DNA of 64,000 bases from Otatea glauca. Taxonomy: Eukaryota; Streptophyta; Magnoliopsida; Poales; Poaceae. Under the pieces are notes generated by a model. It was not told the origin of the DNA. It ran no database searches and saw nothing but the letters and a program-made list of their open reading frames with translations. Where the stretch lies: the NCBI GenBank assembly GCA_036346275.1, contig CM070713.1:62739567-62803566 (forward strand), read 5' to 3'. Below are positions 22,537 through 33,100 of this stretch, in pieces (the stretch's first letter is position 1; each line of letters opens with the position of its first letter). The position numbers and the translations under genes were made by a program.

Positions 22537-23017
22537 CCCACGGGTGATCCCTGGGGCGTCTTCGTTTCCTCTCGGGCAGATTTCTTTGCCTGTCACCTTC
22601 GGTACTAAAAGCAACTATCGGATCGAGTATGGAAGTTTCGAGGTAGCGGATTTCGAGACAGCATATCACGCTATCTTGGGAAGACCCGGTCTGGCTCGGT
22701 TCATGGCCGTCCCGCACTACACCTATTTGATGATGAAGATGCCGGGACCCGAAGGCGTCATCACGATTCGCGGCGACATCAAGCGATCTCTGGAATGCGA
22801 TCGAGAGAATTGTGAACTTGCCGAGTTGCAGGAGGCAACCGCTGAGGGGAAGAATATCCAGGCAGAGGCTGCCACGTTGCAGGAAGAAGACGACGTCCCA
22901 TCCAAGAAGAAGGCCACGTCAAGGATAAAGCCTAGAGAAGGAACCAAGAGAATTATCCTCGACCCATTCGACTCGTCAAAGACGACTTTGATCAGGATAG
23001 GGCTCGGGGACAAATAG
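22400..23017 (+). pseudogene. Retropepsin-type protease region, frameshifted
   Basis: The catalytic motif appears as KVLIDGGSGLNVLF at about 22435, the usual plant gypsy form of the aspartic protease active site. The frame changes near 22530, after which FPLGQISLPVTFGTK and ILGRPGLARF continue the protease fold. It ends at TAG 23015. The enzyme would have cut Gag-Pol; the frameshift and stop prevent a continuous product. Confidence 0.8.
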
Positions 23018-23023
23018 GAAGAC

Positions 23024-23975
23024 GTGCTCGTCACCTTCCTCCGGGCTAACAAGGACATCTTTGCCTGGAAACCATCCGACATGCCGGGTGTTCCTAAGGA
23101 GGTGATCGAGCATTCTCTACATGTCGACAAAAAGGCAAAGCCAGTCAAGCAGAGACTTCGGCGATTCGCTCCAGATCGTTGGAACGCCATCAAGCAGGAG
23201 ATCACCAAGCTATTAGCTGCAGGTTTTATCAAGGAAGTGTATCATCCTGATTGGTTGGCAAACCCTGCACTAGTTCAAAAGGAATAAAACTTGGCGCATG
23301 TGCGTTGATTATACTGATCTCAACAAGGCATGTCCAAAGGATCCCTTCGGGCTACCTCGAATTGATCAGGTGGTTGACTTGACCGCTGGGTGCGAAATCC
23401 TGAGTTTTCTCGATGCCTACTCAGGGTATCACCAGATTCGCCTAAAGGCGGAAGATCACATCAAGACTTCGTTCATCACGCCCTTTGGGGCCTTTTGCTA
23501 CACCATGATGTCGTTCGGTTTAAAAAATGCTGGTGCAACTTATCAGCGTGCAATACAGCGGTGCTTTCATACCCAACTCGGACGCAATGTAGAGGCATAT
23601 GTGGATGATGTCGTGGTAAAGACTCGGGAGAGGAAGGACCTTATCGCCAACCTAACCGAGACGTTCGAAAGTCTAAGGGCCTTCAGCATGAAGCTTAATC
23701 CCGAGAAGTGTGTTTTCGGAGTATCTTCGGGAAAACTGCTCGGGTTTATCGTCTCCCAACAAGGCATCGAAGCCAATCCAGAGAAGATCAAGGCCATATC
23801 GAATATAGAACCGCCGACTTGCCAAAAGGACGTCCAGAAGCTTACAGGATGCATGACCACACTCAGCAGGTTTATTTCCCGACTGGGTATGCGAGGTATG
23901 CCATTTTTAAACTCCTCAAGAAGCAGGACAAGTTCCAATGGATGCCTGAGGCACAACAAGTGTTTGAAGATTTGA
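23024..23975 (+). pseudogene. pol: Reverse transcriptase region, frameshifted
   Basis: It contains VKQRLRRFAPDRW, CVDYTDLNKACPKDPF, FLDAYSGYHQI, the SFGLKNAGATYQR motif and the catalytic AYVDDVVVKT at about 23596. The frame shifts at about 23287, between the thumb-proximal lead and the fingers, and again at about 23880. The YVDD residues are intact, so decay is by indels rather than by loss of catalytic residues. Confidence 0.9.
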
Positions 23976-24955
23976 AGGCCTTCTTAATGACGCCCCCGGT
24001 CTTGGTTTCTTCGATGCCAGAAGAACCTCTATTACTGTACATCGCGGCGACGACTCACGTAGTCAGCGCTGCGCTCATCGTAGAAAGGGAGGAGCCAGGT
24101 CACGTGCAGAAGATCCAACATCCGGTCTACTTCGTTAGCGAGGTCCTGAGTGAATCTAAAGTGCGGTATCCACAAGTGCAAAAATTACTATACGCCGTAC
24201 TTCTTACATCTCGCAAACTCAAGCACTACTTCTAAGAGCATACTATTTCGGTGGTCACCTCCTTCCCAATAGGAGATATACTTCACAACCAGGAGGCCAC
24301 TGGGAGAATTGCAAAGTGGTCAGTCGAGCTTGGAGCTTTTGATATCCTATTCAAGCCTTGCACAGCCATCAAGTCTCAAGCGCTCGTCGACTTCACTGCC
24401 GAGTGGACAAAACTTCAAAACCCGGCGGACGTCAAGGAACTCGAGTATTGGACGATGTACTTCGATGGTTCCCTCATGCTCAGCGGCGCAGGGGCTGGTA
24501 TAGTGCTCATATCGCCAAGCGGAGAGCGGTTAAGGTACGTACTGCAATTACTTTTTTCTACGTCAAATAACGCCGCCGAGTACGAGGCACTCATCCATGG
24601 ACTCCGTATCGCCATATCGCTCGGTATTTGACGTTTGACGGTTCGCGGAGATTCAATGCTTGTGGTCAATCAAGTGCAAAAAGAATGGTCCTGCATCGAA
24701 GACAACATGGCTACCTACTGCCAGGAGGTACGCAAGCTAGAAGGCAATTTTGACGGTTTGGAACTTGTTCATGTGCTCCGTCGGGACAATGAAGCGGCCG
24801 ACGAGCTAGCAAAGATGGGATCTGGCCAGACCACAGTTCCCGTGGGAGTATTCGTCGAAGAAATTCATAAGCCCACAATAGGCACTCGGCCAAAGTCGGA
24901 CGTTCCAGTGGAGAAGCGCGAAGAGGCAGAAGTCTTGGTCATTACCCCTGATTAG
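23890..24955 (+). pseudogene. pol: RNase H region(s) of pol, interrupted
   Basis: After the RT connection (KFQWMPEAQQVFEDLKAFL, at about 23931) comes the RT-linked RNase H, which stops at 24233. A second RNase H-type domain starts at YFDGSLMLSGAGAG (about 24460) and continues through NNAAEYEALIHGL and then, after a stop at about 24629, RGDSMLVVNQVQKEW. This second domain is the plant-type RNase H added in Tat-group elements. It ends at TAG 24953. Confidence 0.8.
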
Positions 24956-25045
24956 ACAGCTCCGTATCTGGACTACTTGACGAAAGACAAGCTACCCGAA
25001 GACCGCGTGCAGGCCGAACGAATAATACGCTGAAGCAAGAGCTAT

Positions 25046-26181
25046 GTGGTGATCAGGGAAGAACTCTATCGCAAGAGCTCCTCTGGTGTACTACGACGGT
25101 GCATATCAGAACAAGAAGGAAGAGATCTTCTCAAGGAAATCCACTCGGGAGTTTGTGGGAATCACGCGGCGTCATCAACCCTAGTTGGCAAGGCTTATCG
25201 TCAGGGATTTTTCTGGCCAACTGCTGTCACCGATGCAGAGGACATCGTCCGAACATGCGAAGGTTATCAGTTCTTTGCGCGACAGGTGAACAAACTAGCA
25301 CAGGAATTGCAGACCATCTCGATCACCTGGCCATTTGCGGTCTGGGGGCTCGACATGGTGGGACCTTTGAAGAAGGCTCAAGGCAGTTATACTCATTTCT
25401 TCATGGCTATTGATAAATTCACCAAATGGGTGGAGGCCAAGCCAGTCGCTATAATCACAGTCGCAAAGGCCAAAGAATTCTTCAATGAGATCGTGGTTAG
25501 GTTCGGTGTACCAAACCGAATCATCACGGATAACGGCACCCAATTCAGAGGCGGCATATTTCAAGACTGGTGCGACGAACTCGGCATAAAAATTTGCTTC
25601 GCATCAGTAGCACACCCCCGAAGTAATGGGCAGGTCAAGCGAGCCAACGGCATGATGTTACAAGGCCTAAAGGCAAGGATTTTCGATCGTCTCAAACCAT
25701 ATGCCACTCGGTGGGTCAAAGAATTGCCTTCGGTGCTTTGGAGGCTGCGAACCACTCCAGCAGAGCAACCGGGTAGTCACCTTTTTTCCTGGTGTATGGC
25801 TCAGAGGCGGTCCTCCCCACCGAGTTAGAATTTGGATCCCCGCGGGTTCGGAGCTATGAAGAAGTCGCCTTGAAAGAAAACCGGCTAGAAGACCTCAACC
25901 GACTGGAAGAAGCCAGGGACGTCACAACAATTCAGTCGGCAAAGTATCTTCAAGGCTTACGTCGCTATCACGGTCGCAATGTAAGGAGCCGCGCATTCTC
26001 TAAAGGAGATCTGGTCCTTAGAAAGAATCAGAAATACGAGCATAAGCTATCCCCAAGCTGGAAAGGCCCTTACATCATCGATGAGGTGATACGCCCTGGA
26101 GCTTATAAGCTCAAGCGTGAAGACGGCACGACTGTCAACAACACCTGGAATATAGAACAACTACGTCGTTTTTTCACTTGA
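25046..26181 (+). pseudogene. pol: Integrase region with lost catalytic Glu
   Basis: The zinc-binding region has HSGVCGNHAA and later VRTCEGYQFF, where the second Cys of the expected CxxC is Tyr. The core shows WGLDMVGP (first Asp), IITDNGTQF (second Asp) and RSNGQVKRANG, where the third acidic residue, normally Glu as in GQVERANG, is Lys (codon AAG at 25637-25639). The frame changes at about 25790, and the C-terminal part ends after WKGPYIIDEV and WNIEQLRRFFT at TGA 26179. No chromodomain follows. Two key-residue losses indicate an inactive integrase. Confidence 0.9.
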
Positions 26182-26445
26182 ACTTTGTAATTCAATTGTT
26201 TCTTTATGAATAAATGTTTGCTCTTAAAATTATTTTCGTATAATCTTCTCGAGATTTATGCGTCTGAGTGCTTTGCTCCTACGATTTTAAGACTCTGAGA
26301 CATGCGTCATGAACCATGCCCCAGAGCCTGGGGGCTGAACTAGTCGAACATGATACGACAAAAACCACTCGGATGGACTCATCTAGCATAATTGCATATT
26401 TAAAGAGAAAATGCAAGAACAAAGAAACACTTTTATATATTTGAT

Positions 26446-28862
26446 TCATAGGTCCAAAGTTTCCGCTACAACTGAAGAAGCATCCCTGACTTCATCCCAG
26501 AGTTCGGCGGCCCGGTCTTCATCCACGTTGCAGGCATAGTCGTCTTTTATAGCTTTAAGATCCACTCGGGGATAAAGCAATTTGGTGATAGCCAGAGCCT
26601 GGCTAGCGCCATTGGTCGCCGTCTCCTTCAAGAGTATCTTGAGCTCCTTGGGGGCTTCCTCCAGTTTGGAGATGACTTGGTCTCTGCTGAGCGGACTCTC
26701 GCTTCCGGGATGAAGCAACCTCAGCAGCAGCTCAGAGGCCTCGCGAAGCTTGGAGCAAGACGTTTCAAGGGATTCAACCCTCTCGTTGTAAGCGGCGTAT
26801 TGCGCCCGCGTCTTGAACTTATAGTCTGCAAGCAAAACTGATTACTTATAGTCTGCAAGCAAAACTGATTATTAAGAAATACCAAGAAGACAACGAAGAT
26901 AAAGGAGGGCCAGGTTGCTGAGCGTACCTTCTAACTCCTTCTCCGACTTCAATTTGGAGGCTTCCGAGACCTTGAATTGCTCTTGAAGCTTTGCAACAGT
27001 GGAATCCCGAGCTGACATGAAGACAAAGAAATCAAAAGACCGGACGATCGAACAAGAGTACGGGGTGGTCCAAGAAATATTTACCTCGAAGGGAGCCAAC
27101 GACATCTAGCTTCTCCTGCCGAAGAGTTTCCTTCTCCTCCCGCAGGGCGTGGACCTTCGACCGGAGACTTTGCAGCTCGGCTGCATGCTTAGCCCTGATC
27201 TGCTCCAACTCGGCCAGATATTCCTGGCGCGTCCTGACCTCCGGGAGCATCTTCTGGAGGTATTCGGATTTCTTTTCAGAACGTTCTCCCAATTTCTACA
27301 ACCATCGTAGGGAAAGGTGACGACATGCTAACCAGCACAAGAAAAGAGGCGATAAGAATGGTGAAAAGTATTACCCAAGCCAGGAGAGCGCAGGCAGTCG
27401 CATGACTGTAAAAGTCATTCCTCTCCTTCTCCTCCTCCGAGTCGTCAAGAGACCTCAAACCGCCCTCCTCATCAACCCACGCGGTCCGCATTATGAGCCG
27501 AGGGCGAGCAGGAATCGGCGGGTCTCGGGAGATCTCTTCGACCTCGGGGGAGGGGCGAAAGACAGGCTCTGGAGCAGCAGGACCCGACGCCGAGGCAGGG
27601 GGCATTGGTGAAAGCGGCTGGGGCTCGGTGGGCGCTCCTGTGTCCCCGGGCGAGACGTCTTCAACCAGGACATGTACGTCCTGGGGCTCAGGTTCTTCAG
27701 GAGCCCTAGATGGTGTCGCGACAGGAATACCATACGAAGGATTCCTACAAGAAGAATGATCGGTGAATGAGCCGGCAAAATGCGTCAAATAAAGAGTCGA
27801 TAGGATATCCAATCTGTCGGACTTCTTTATTTTCATTAGAGGCTTCTTTCGGGTGGCAGAGCCACTCCCGGAGGGACCACTCGGGGCGCTACCAACTGGA
27901 ACCTTGGGCTCCTCCCGACTGCCCGAGTCTTTCGGAATAGGACTCGGCTGTACCACGGCCTCATGGGGAAGGGGAGCCAGAGGCACTGGGGCTCGTGCTG
28001 GCAGTTCCTGAATTTTGGGACCACTAGTCGAGCGCCGGGGCTTCGCAGGGTCCTTGGCAATCGCTTTCTTCCCCTTCTTGGCGGCGGGGTCTCCGGCCGG
28101 GGAGCTCGCAGGTCGTTTAAAGGGAGCGCTCTTATGAAACCGGGCATATACCTGCTCCTTCGACAATGTTTCGTGCAGTTCCCGGGTCGGATCATCCTTT
28201 CCTTCAAATGCGTATCCTAGATGGACTCGCTCCTTCAGAGGCTGTATCAGGCGGGCAACAAAATGAAGGGCCAGACCAACTCCCGTGAGGCCATCTTCTT
28301 TCAGCTTCTCAATCAACGCCAGAAGATCATGCACCTGGTCCATGTCGGCAGCATTGGGGGTAGATACCCAAGAAATGGACACCTTGGGCCGGCGCCCGAC
28401 AAAGGAGGGAAGAGCAGGATTAGGGTTGGCACAATAGAACCATTCTTGGTGCCAGCCTTTATTGGAGGTTTTGAAGGGAATGACGAAGTAATTTTTCTTT
28501 AACCCCTCCTGCAACTGAAATCCGGCTCCCCCAATTACCTTGGGGTCGCTCTTTGAGGGATAAGGTTTCAAAAGGTAGAAATGGCGAAAGAGATCGAAAT
28601 AGGGGTGGATGCCCAGGAAAGCCTCACAGAGGTGAACAAAGAGAGGGATTTGCAGGATGTAATTGGGATTCAAGTTCACCAGTTCGATGCTGTAGAAGAA
28701 GAGAAGACCGCGAAGAAAGGCGCAGGCAGGAAGGCCCAGCCCGCGTTGGAAGAAGGATTCAAAGACCACAATCTCTTCGGAACGGGGGGTTGGGATGGAT
28801 TCACCTACGCCCGGTCGTGCGGAGATCAAGGTCAGGGCTGGAAGAACCTCGTCGTCCACCAT
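26446..28862 (-). CDS. Antisense gene of Tat element (gypsy-type antisense ORF, PF04195-like)
   Basis: Four exons on the minus strand: 28862-27375, 27295-27085, 27011-26928 and 26825-26446, joined by GT-AG sites (donors GG|GTAATA, AG|GTAAAT, AG|GTACGC). The spliced frame is 721 codons with no internal stop (720 aa). It is open upstream to 28934, but 28862 is the first ATG. The N-terminal part, with FFQRGLGLPACAFLRGLLFF and LHQDWITSI before it, resembles the family named putative gypsy type transposon. A Pro/Ser/Lys-rich middle and a Glu/Lys/Leu-rich coiled-coil C-terminus (exons 2-4) follow. Function is unknown. A TTTAAA box lies about 160 bp upstream (29022-29027). A 27-bp tandem repeat duplicates the last acceptor; only the downstream copy keeps the frame. 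Contrast with the broken sense-strand pol. Confidence 0.75.
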
Positions 28863-29249
28863 GGATTGCAACCGCTCCTCCGTCGTGATCGAGGTGATCC
28901 AATCTTGATGCAAAGGATGCGAGCGCAACAGCAGTTAACCCTGGCGACGGAGAAGGCGGAGAGACAAAGGAAGCAGAAGAGGCGGAGTGTGCAATGGGAA
29001 AAATGAACCGTCGGCTTAGTCTTTAAAGGGGGAAAAATTAGGTTTTCGCCGAATCAGCCGGAAAGAGATTGACCCTGCTCTATGCTTCGTAATGATTTGC
29101 TAGCTTGGCGTCCTGACATACAGAGCCAGTTATGGTTTGACCAAGTCATGTTTGGGACACGTTGCTCCCCATGATGGGATGTTTAACCACTTATAGAACT
29201 AAGCAAGACGTGGGTGTCCTCCAGTTTTCATTAAAAGCATCTTCTTGTG

Positions 29250-29935
29250 ATATGCCCCACGTTGGGTCGCCAGGTGGTTACCACATGACGGAATCATATA
29301 TCGCGAGTTGAGCCTGATAAGGCACGGTTCCAATGGTATGCCCCAAGATGGGTCGATAAGCTGTGCGTCGTAACAAACGAGTATGGATACCATTCGGATA
29401 AACCTTGATATGTCCCAAGTCGGACCAGAGTTGTGTCCTACACTAGTCGGGTATATGTATCACTCGGCCATGAGCTGAGAAAATCCCGATACGCTCCAAG
29501 TCAAGCCTAAGCTATATCCTGCAGCAGTCGGATATGGGTATCATTCGGCCACGAGCCAAAATTTTTTTGATGTCCCAAGACGGACCAGAGCTGTATCCTA
29601 CACCAGTCGGATATGGGTATCACTCGGCCAAGAGCCACGTAAGCGTGATACGCTCCAAGTTGAGCCTAAGCTATATCCTACACCAGTCGGATATAGGTAT
29701 CACTCGACCATGAGTCAAGGAAATCCCGATACGCTCCAAGCCGAGTCTAAGCTATATCCTACAGCAGTCGGATATGGGTATCACTCAGCCAAGAGCCGCG
29801 CAAATCCTAATATGTCCCAAGTCAGACCTAAGATGTATCTTACGACGGTTGGGTGCGAATATCACTCGACCAAGGAACCATGCAAGCTTCGATATGCCCC
29901 AAGTTGGGTTCAAGCTACGTCTAAACGACAATCAT
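29250..29935. repeat. 81-bp tandem array in the 3' part of the Tat element
   Basis: Units beginning GATATGTCCCAAG or GATACGCTCCAAG start at 29407, 29488, 29569, 29646, 29728, 29809 and 29891, a period of 77-82 bp. Weaker copies occur near 29250 and 29335. Each unit carries TATATCCTACA, CAGTCGGATATGGGTATCAC and a TCGGCCA(A/T)GAGCC-type segment. The first few units alternate between the two head types. It lies just upstream (minus-strand sense) of the large antisense gene and may contain its regulatory region. Confidence 0.85.
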
Positions 29936-30021
29936 GAAAAAATGCTTGGAAAAGGTACTTCTTTATTATATATAAATTCCCCAGGCATTATGCCTGGGAA
30001 AATATTACATTTACAGATATT

Positions 30022-30216
30022 TTACACCTCTCCACGGTGAACATGTCCGAGCGCTTCCACGAGAACCTCCTTGACCTCATGAAGGGCGGGGAAGATCTCG
30101 AGGAAGACGTTGACAGCTGTACAGTCGAGGGCGGCGGCGGTATCCTCCACCAATTCAGCCACGGCGATCTCGAAGAGCGCCCATAATTCAGCAAGCGTAG
30201 GATTCTGGTTGGCCAT
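30022..30216 (-). CDS. Short antisense ORF, 64 aa
   Basis: An intact ATG-to-stop frame, acidic and helical in character (AELWALFEIAVAELVED, VFLEIFPALHEVKEVLVEAL). I do not recognise a family. A TATA box, TATAAAA (minus strand, 30310-30304, within GGCTATAAAAGGC), lies about 90 bp upstream with a C/T-rich leader between. That supports a real transcription unit reading toward the tandem array and the large antisense gene. It could be a first exon or an upstream ORF of a longer antisense transcript rather than a separate gene. Confidence 0.45.
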   Translation of the reverse strand: MANQNPTLAELWALFEIAVAELVEDTAAALDCTAVNVFLEIFPALHEVKEVLVEALGHVHRGEV

Positions 30217-30303
30217 GCAATCCCTCGTAAAGAAGATGAAGTTTGGCGTAAGAAAATGGGGAACTAAGCATGAGAGGATAAATTCTGAAAGCTCTGATTC
30301 GCC

Positions 30304-30310
30304 TTTTATA
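30304..30310 (-). promoter_or_regulatory. TATA box of antisense promoter
   Basis: GGCTATAAAAGGC on the minus strand is a near-consensus plant TATA box. The next ATG downstream opens the 64-aa frame. It lies inside the retrotransposon, about 450 bp before the 3' LTR, and points against the sense transcript. Confidence 0.6.
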
Positions 30311-30740
30311 GCCGATACGGTAAGGATGAAGTAAATGCATCAGAAGCCGAGGAGACTTGGAGTTAATATGGTTTCAGAAGCCAAAGAGGTCTTCGGAAAT
30401 TGGGTTGACACAGAAAGCCAAAACAACCTCGAAGACTGTTCGGTATTGATCCACGAAGAGAAAGGATATTAAGGTTTCGCTTCGAGCGGGAAGAAGTATC
30501 TAATCCTCATATGAGATATGGGTCATAGCCGCGAAGCTACCCGCAATAAACTTGTCAGACGGAAGATTGTAATCAGTCGGAGCAAGAAATCAAAGGTTAT
30601 ATTCGAGTCCTTCATAATCCCCTTGCTGCAAGGATAAGCTTTCAAATCAAATGAAGAAACCAGTCGGAAGTTTACACTAGAAGCTGAGAACAATGATACA
30701 AAGTTGAGACCCAGATAGAGACATAGCAATCGGATCATGA

Positions 30741-30756
30741 ATCACTCGGGGGCTAC
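30741..30756 (+). other. Polypurine-tract region
   Basis: ATCACTCGGGGGCTAC lies directly before the 3' LTR. The CTCGGGGGCTAC word is the usual pre-LTR sequence in Tat-type grass elements and is the likely plus-strand priming site. Confidence 0.6.
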
Positions 30757-31282
30757 TATGGAATATATGAAACCAGGTATCTTCATGACCGGCCCAGCAT
30801 CGCCTGAGGAGAAGACAGGCCCAAGTAGAAGGCCCATAGGATGAGCTTCGCGCCAAGCCTTGCTGCTGTGCGCAAGGGGGTACATCCCATAGACAGTTGA
30901 ATGTATATTTAGATATAAAAGATACGATTGTAATCCGAGTTGTTAACATGGTAGATAAAGATGTAAACTCTATCATGTAACCGATTAGAATCATATAACC
31001 GATCGAAATCTCTTAACCGATCGGGACTCTGTAAACCGCTCCACCCCCATTATATAAGGGAGAGGGCGGGCAACAACAGGGAGAGGGCACACCGTATATC
31101 GCATCATAGAGCTCACGGGCAATCTTAGATCCAAGAGATCCACATAATCCCAGCACACAGGACTAGGGTATTACCTCCTCCGTCGAGGGACTGAACCTGT
31201 CTAAACCTTTGTCTTGTGTGACCTTCGAGTTTGAGATCTAGCGTCTGCCCCATAAATTTATTGTCGACTACCAAAGTCGACA
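30757..31282 (+). repeat. 3' LTR of the Tat element
   Basis: Same length as the 5' LTR (526 bp). It starts TATGGAATATATG, where the first TG has become TA, and ends AAAGTCGACA. About 23 differences from the 5' LTR were counted by eye, mostly C/T and G/A changes as expected from decay of methylated cytosines. Confidence 0.93.
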
Positions 31283-31287
31283 AGCGG

Positions 31288-32535
31288 CGACGACCGACAT
31301 GGAGGAAAGAGGCGGCGACCCAGCAACCACGGCACCTTCCCTCTGTTTAGGGGCCGACACTACGAACAGGAGGCGGCAACGCTGTGGAGTGTGGAGGAGA
31401 GGTAGTGGGCTAGTGGCGCAAGTGAAGGGAAGGAAGGGCCGTCGAATCGACGTCACCCCTTATCAATCATCCTTCCATTGCCGTCGAATCGACGTGGCAC
31501 GGAATAATGGGGCGGCATCAATGGAGGCGTGCCACTTCCTCCCTCACCGCGGGCTAGGTTGCGCAGGGCTCATAATCTATAGCTATAGTGTTTCTCTGAA
31601 TTACTGCAGAGGATCCAACTCCGTTGTTTTTACTATGTAAATATAGGGATTGATATCTTTTTCACGGCAAATTGGGTGTTTTCAACTTGGTATGTGCATT
31701 GTAATAAATATTTCGCACACTATAGAATGGACGATACATTTTATACAATTTCAGCATTCTAGAGGCCCTTTTGATTGTCTTCCTATTTTTTGGCTACACG
31801 AAATGACCCCTTTAGGCTCTTTCTCCTTTCCACATCTCTTCTCTCATGCCTATGAATATTGTCTACCCTTACCTGCCCTCATCGCACTGCCTGTTGTCAT
31901 CTCATCGCCGTTGTCCTTGCCATCACCGCCGCTGCTCCTCCCTCGCGCTCCACCTTGGCCTTCCACCCCTATTGTGCCCATTCTCACCTTCTCGGCCTCC
32001 CCTACCTCTGTCTACTCCCTTAGCTTCATCCTAGGTCTCTAGCGTTGTCTCTCTCCCACTCCACCTTGCAATCACCCTCCCTCAAGCGCATCTGAGTGGC
32101 CCCATGCCACCGCCGTGCCACGCTCATTGCCTCCCTCCATGCCCTCTGGCCATAGCAATGGCATCTCCAAGTCCTCCCTGTGACCCTCTCCATCTTTGAG
32201 TCTGATAGTGATACTCAGGGATGTGCTAATCCGTGTGAATTCTGTCGGGAACAACAACATTGTGGCGAAGGCCACAACAATGTAACTAGAGGAGGAGAGG
32301 TGCAGCCGCTGTAGGGTTTGTGGAAGGTGCTTGTGGTGTTTAATGATGGCACCAGATTTATTCGCTCATGTATTAGTCTAAGTTGTCTCTTGTGGATGAT
32401 TAATATATAGGTTCCTGATCTAAGGTCTCTGGTAAGAAAGATAAAGAAGTCCAACACATTTATCAATTCAAGGATTTGGCAGTAAGAAGTAGTTCACGAA
32501 GTGTCTTCGATGTAACTTGCCAATTTCTTGCACTT
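31288..32535. other. Intergenic, no gene supported
   Basis: GC-richer to about 31560 and C-rich again at 31860-32170. Open frames here are Pro/Leu/Ser- or Arg-rich composition artefacts, without domains or splice support. Confidence 0.45.
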
Positions 32536-32539
32536 ATAG

Positions 32540-32838
32540 ATTTTTTTATTAAATGATCTTTTTTGTAAAATTTTTTATTAATAACCCCTTCCTAACATTA
32601 TTCCCAACCTAACCTATTTGGCGTGGCAAATACACCACAATGTGGCAGTGTGTTTTGCCATGCCCCCACCGGTGTTATGGCCAAACATGCTATTTGTTTG
32701 GCTTAGCGCTAGATTTATCTCGTGGCGTGGTAGTGTTTTGTTCCATGCCACGGATGGTGACGTGATCAAAAGGGTTAGATTTTGAAATAAATTTGGGAGA
32801 GTTATTAGTAAAAAAATGGAGTTAAATAATAAAAATTA
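32540..32838. mobile_element. Putative MITE with long inverted ends
   Basis: The left end ATTTTTTATTAATAACCCC (from about 32569) is complementary in outline to the right end GGGAGAGTTATTAGTAAAAA (about 32796), and both continue outward with related ATTAAATGATC / GAGTTAAATAAT stretches. A second inner inverted pair, GGCGTGGCAAATACACCAC and GTGGCGTGGTAGTG, lies inside. No clear target duplication was found. Confidence 0.45.
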
Positions 32839-33100
32839 GCGACACGGCTACATACTACAATTCATATGCTTTTATTTGAGAATATATTTGTATTTGCTAT
32901 GCAATTCTAGTATTTAAGATTCAAAATAGAGTTGTACTTTCTATATAATTATCACATTCTAATAGATATTTGATTAATATGCATCTTTTTAATCTACCAT
33001 TTCATAATAAGCGATGTGGATTTTTTTTCCTAGTTAAGTGGGAATACGTAGCGTCTCAATCGCACGTGACTTCTTTTTTTCTATCATTTTAATGATGCAA

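Larger units (their letters stand above)
19795..31287 (+). mobile_element. Full-length Ty3/gypsy retrotransposon, Tat lineage (RIRE2-like)
   Basis: The element is 19800-31282 (11,483 bp). It is bounded by two 526-bp LTRs and by a nearly matching 5-bp target duplication, AACGG (19795-19799) and AGCGG (31283-31287). Order: LTR, primer site, gag, protease, reverse transcriptase, RNase H, integrase, then about 4.5 kb of non-pol sequence with two genes on the opposite strand and an 81-bp tandem array, polypurine tract, LTR. The pol order places it in Ty3/gypsy. The antisense ORFs, the extra plant-type RNase H and the lack of a chromodomain after integrase fit the Tat group. By eye the LTRs differ at about 23 positions, mostly transitions, so insertion is not very recent. 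gag-pol is broken in several places, so it is non-autonomous now. Confidence 0.93.

Noticed and set aside
27402..29006. Plus-strand frames of 70-141 codons over the antisense gene
   Set aside because: They are shadows of the minus-strand exons, which carry the family similarity and consistent splice sites.
29250..29935. CRISPR-like appearance of regularly spaced repeats
   Set aside because: The whole 81-bp unit is repeated with no unique spacers, the context is a plant retrotransposon, and no cas genes exist.
31299..32042. Frames of 113 and 130 codons after the retrotransposon
   Set aside because: Arg- or Pro/Leu/Ser-rich composition, no domain, no splice or promoter support.
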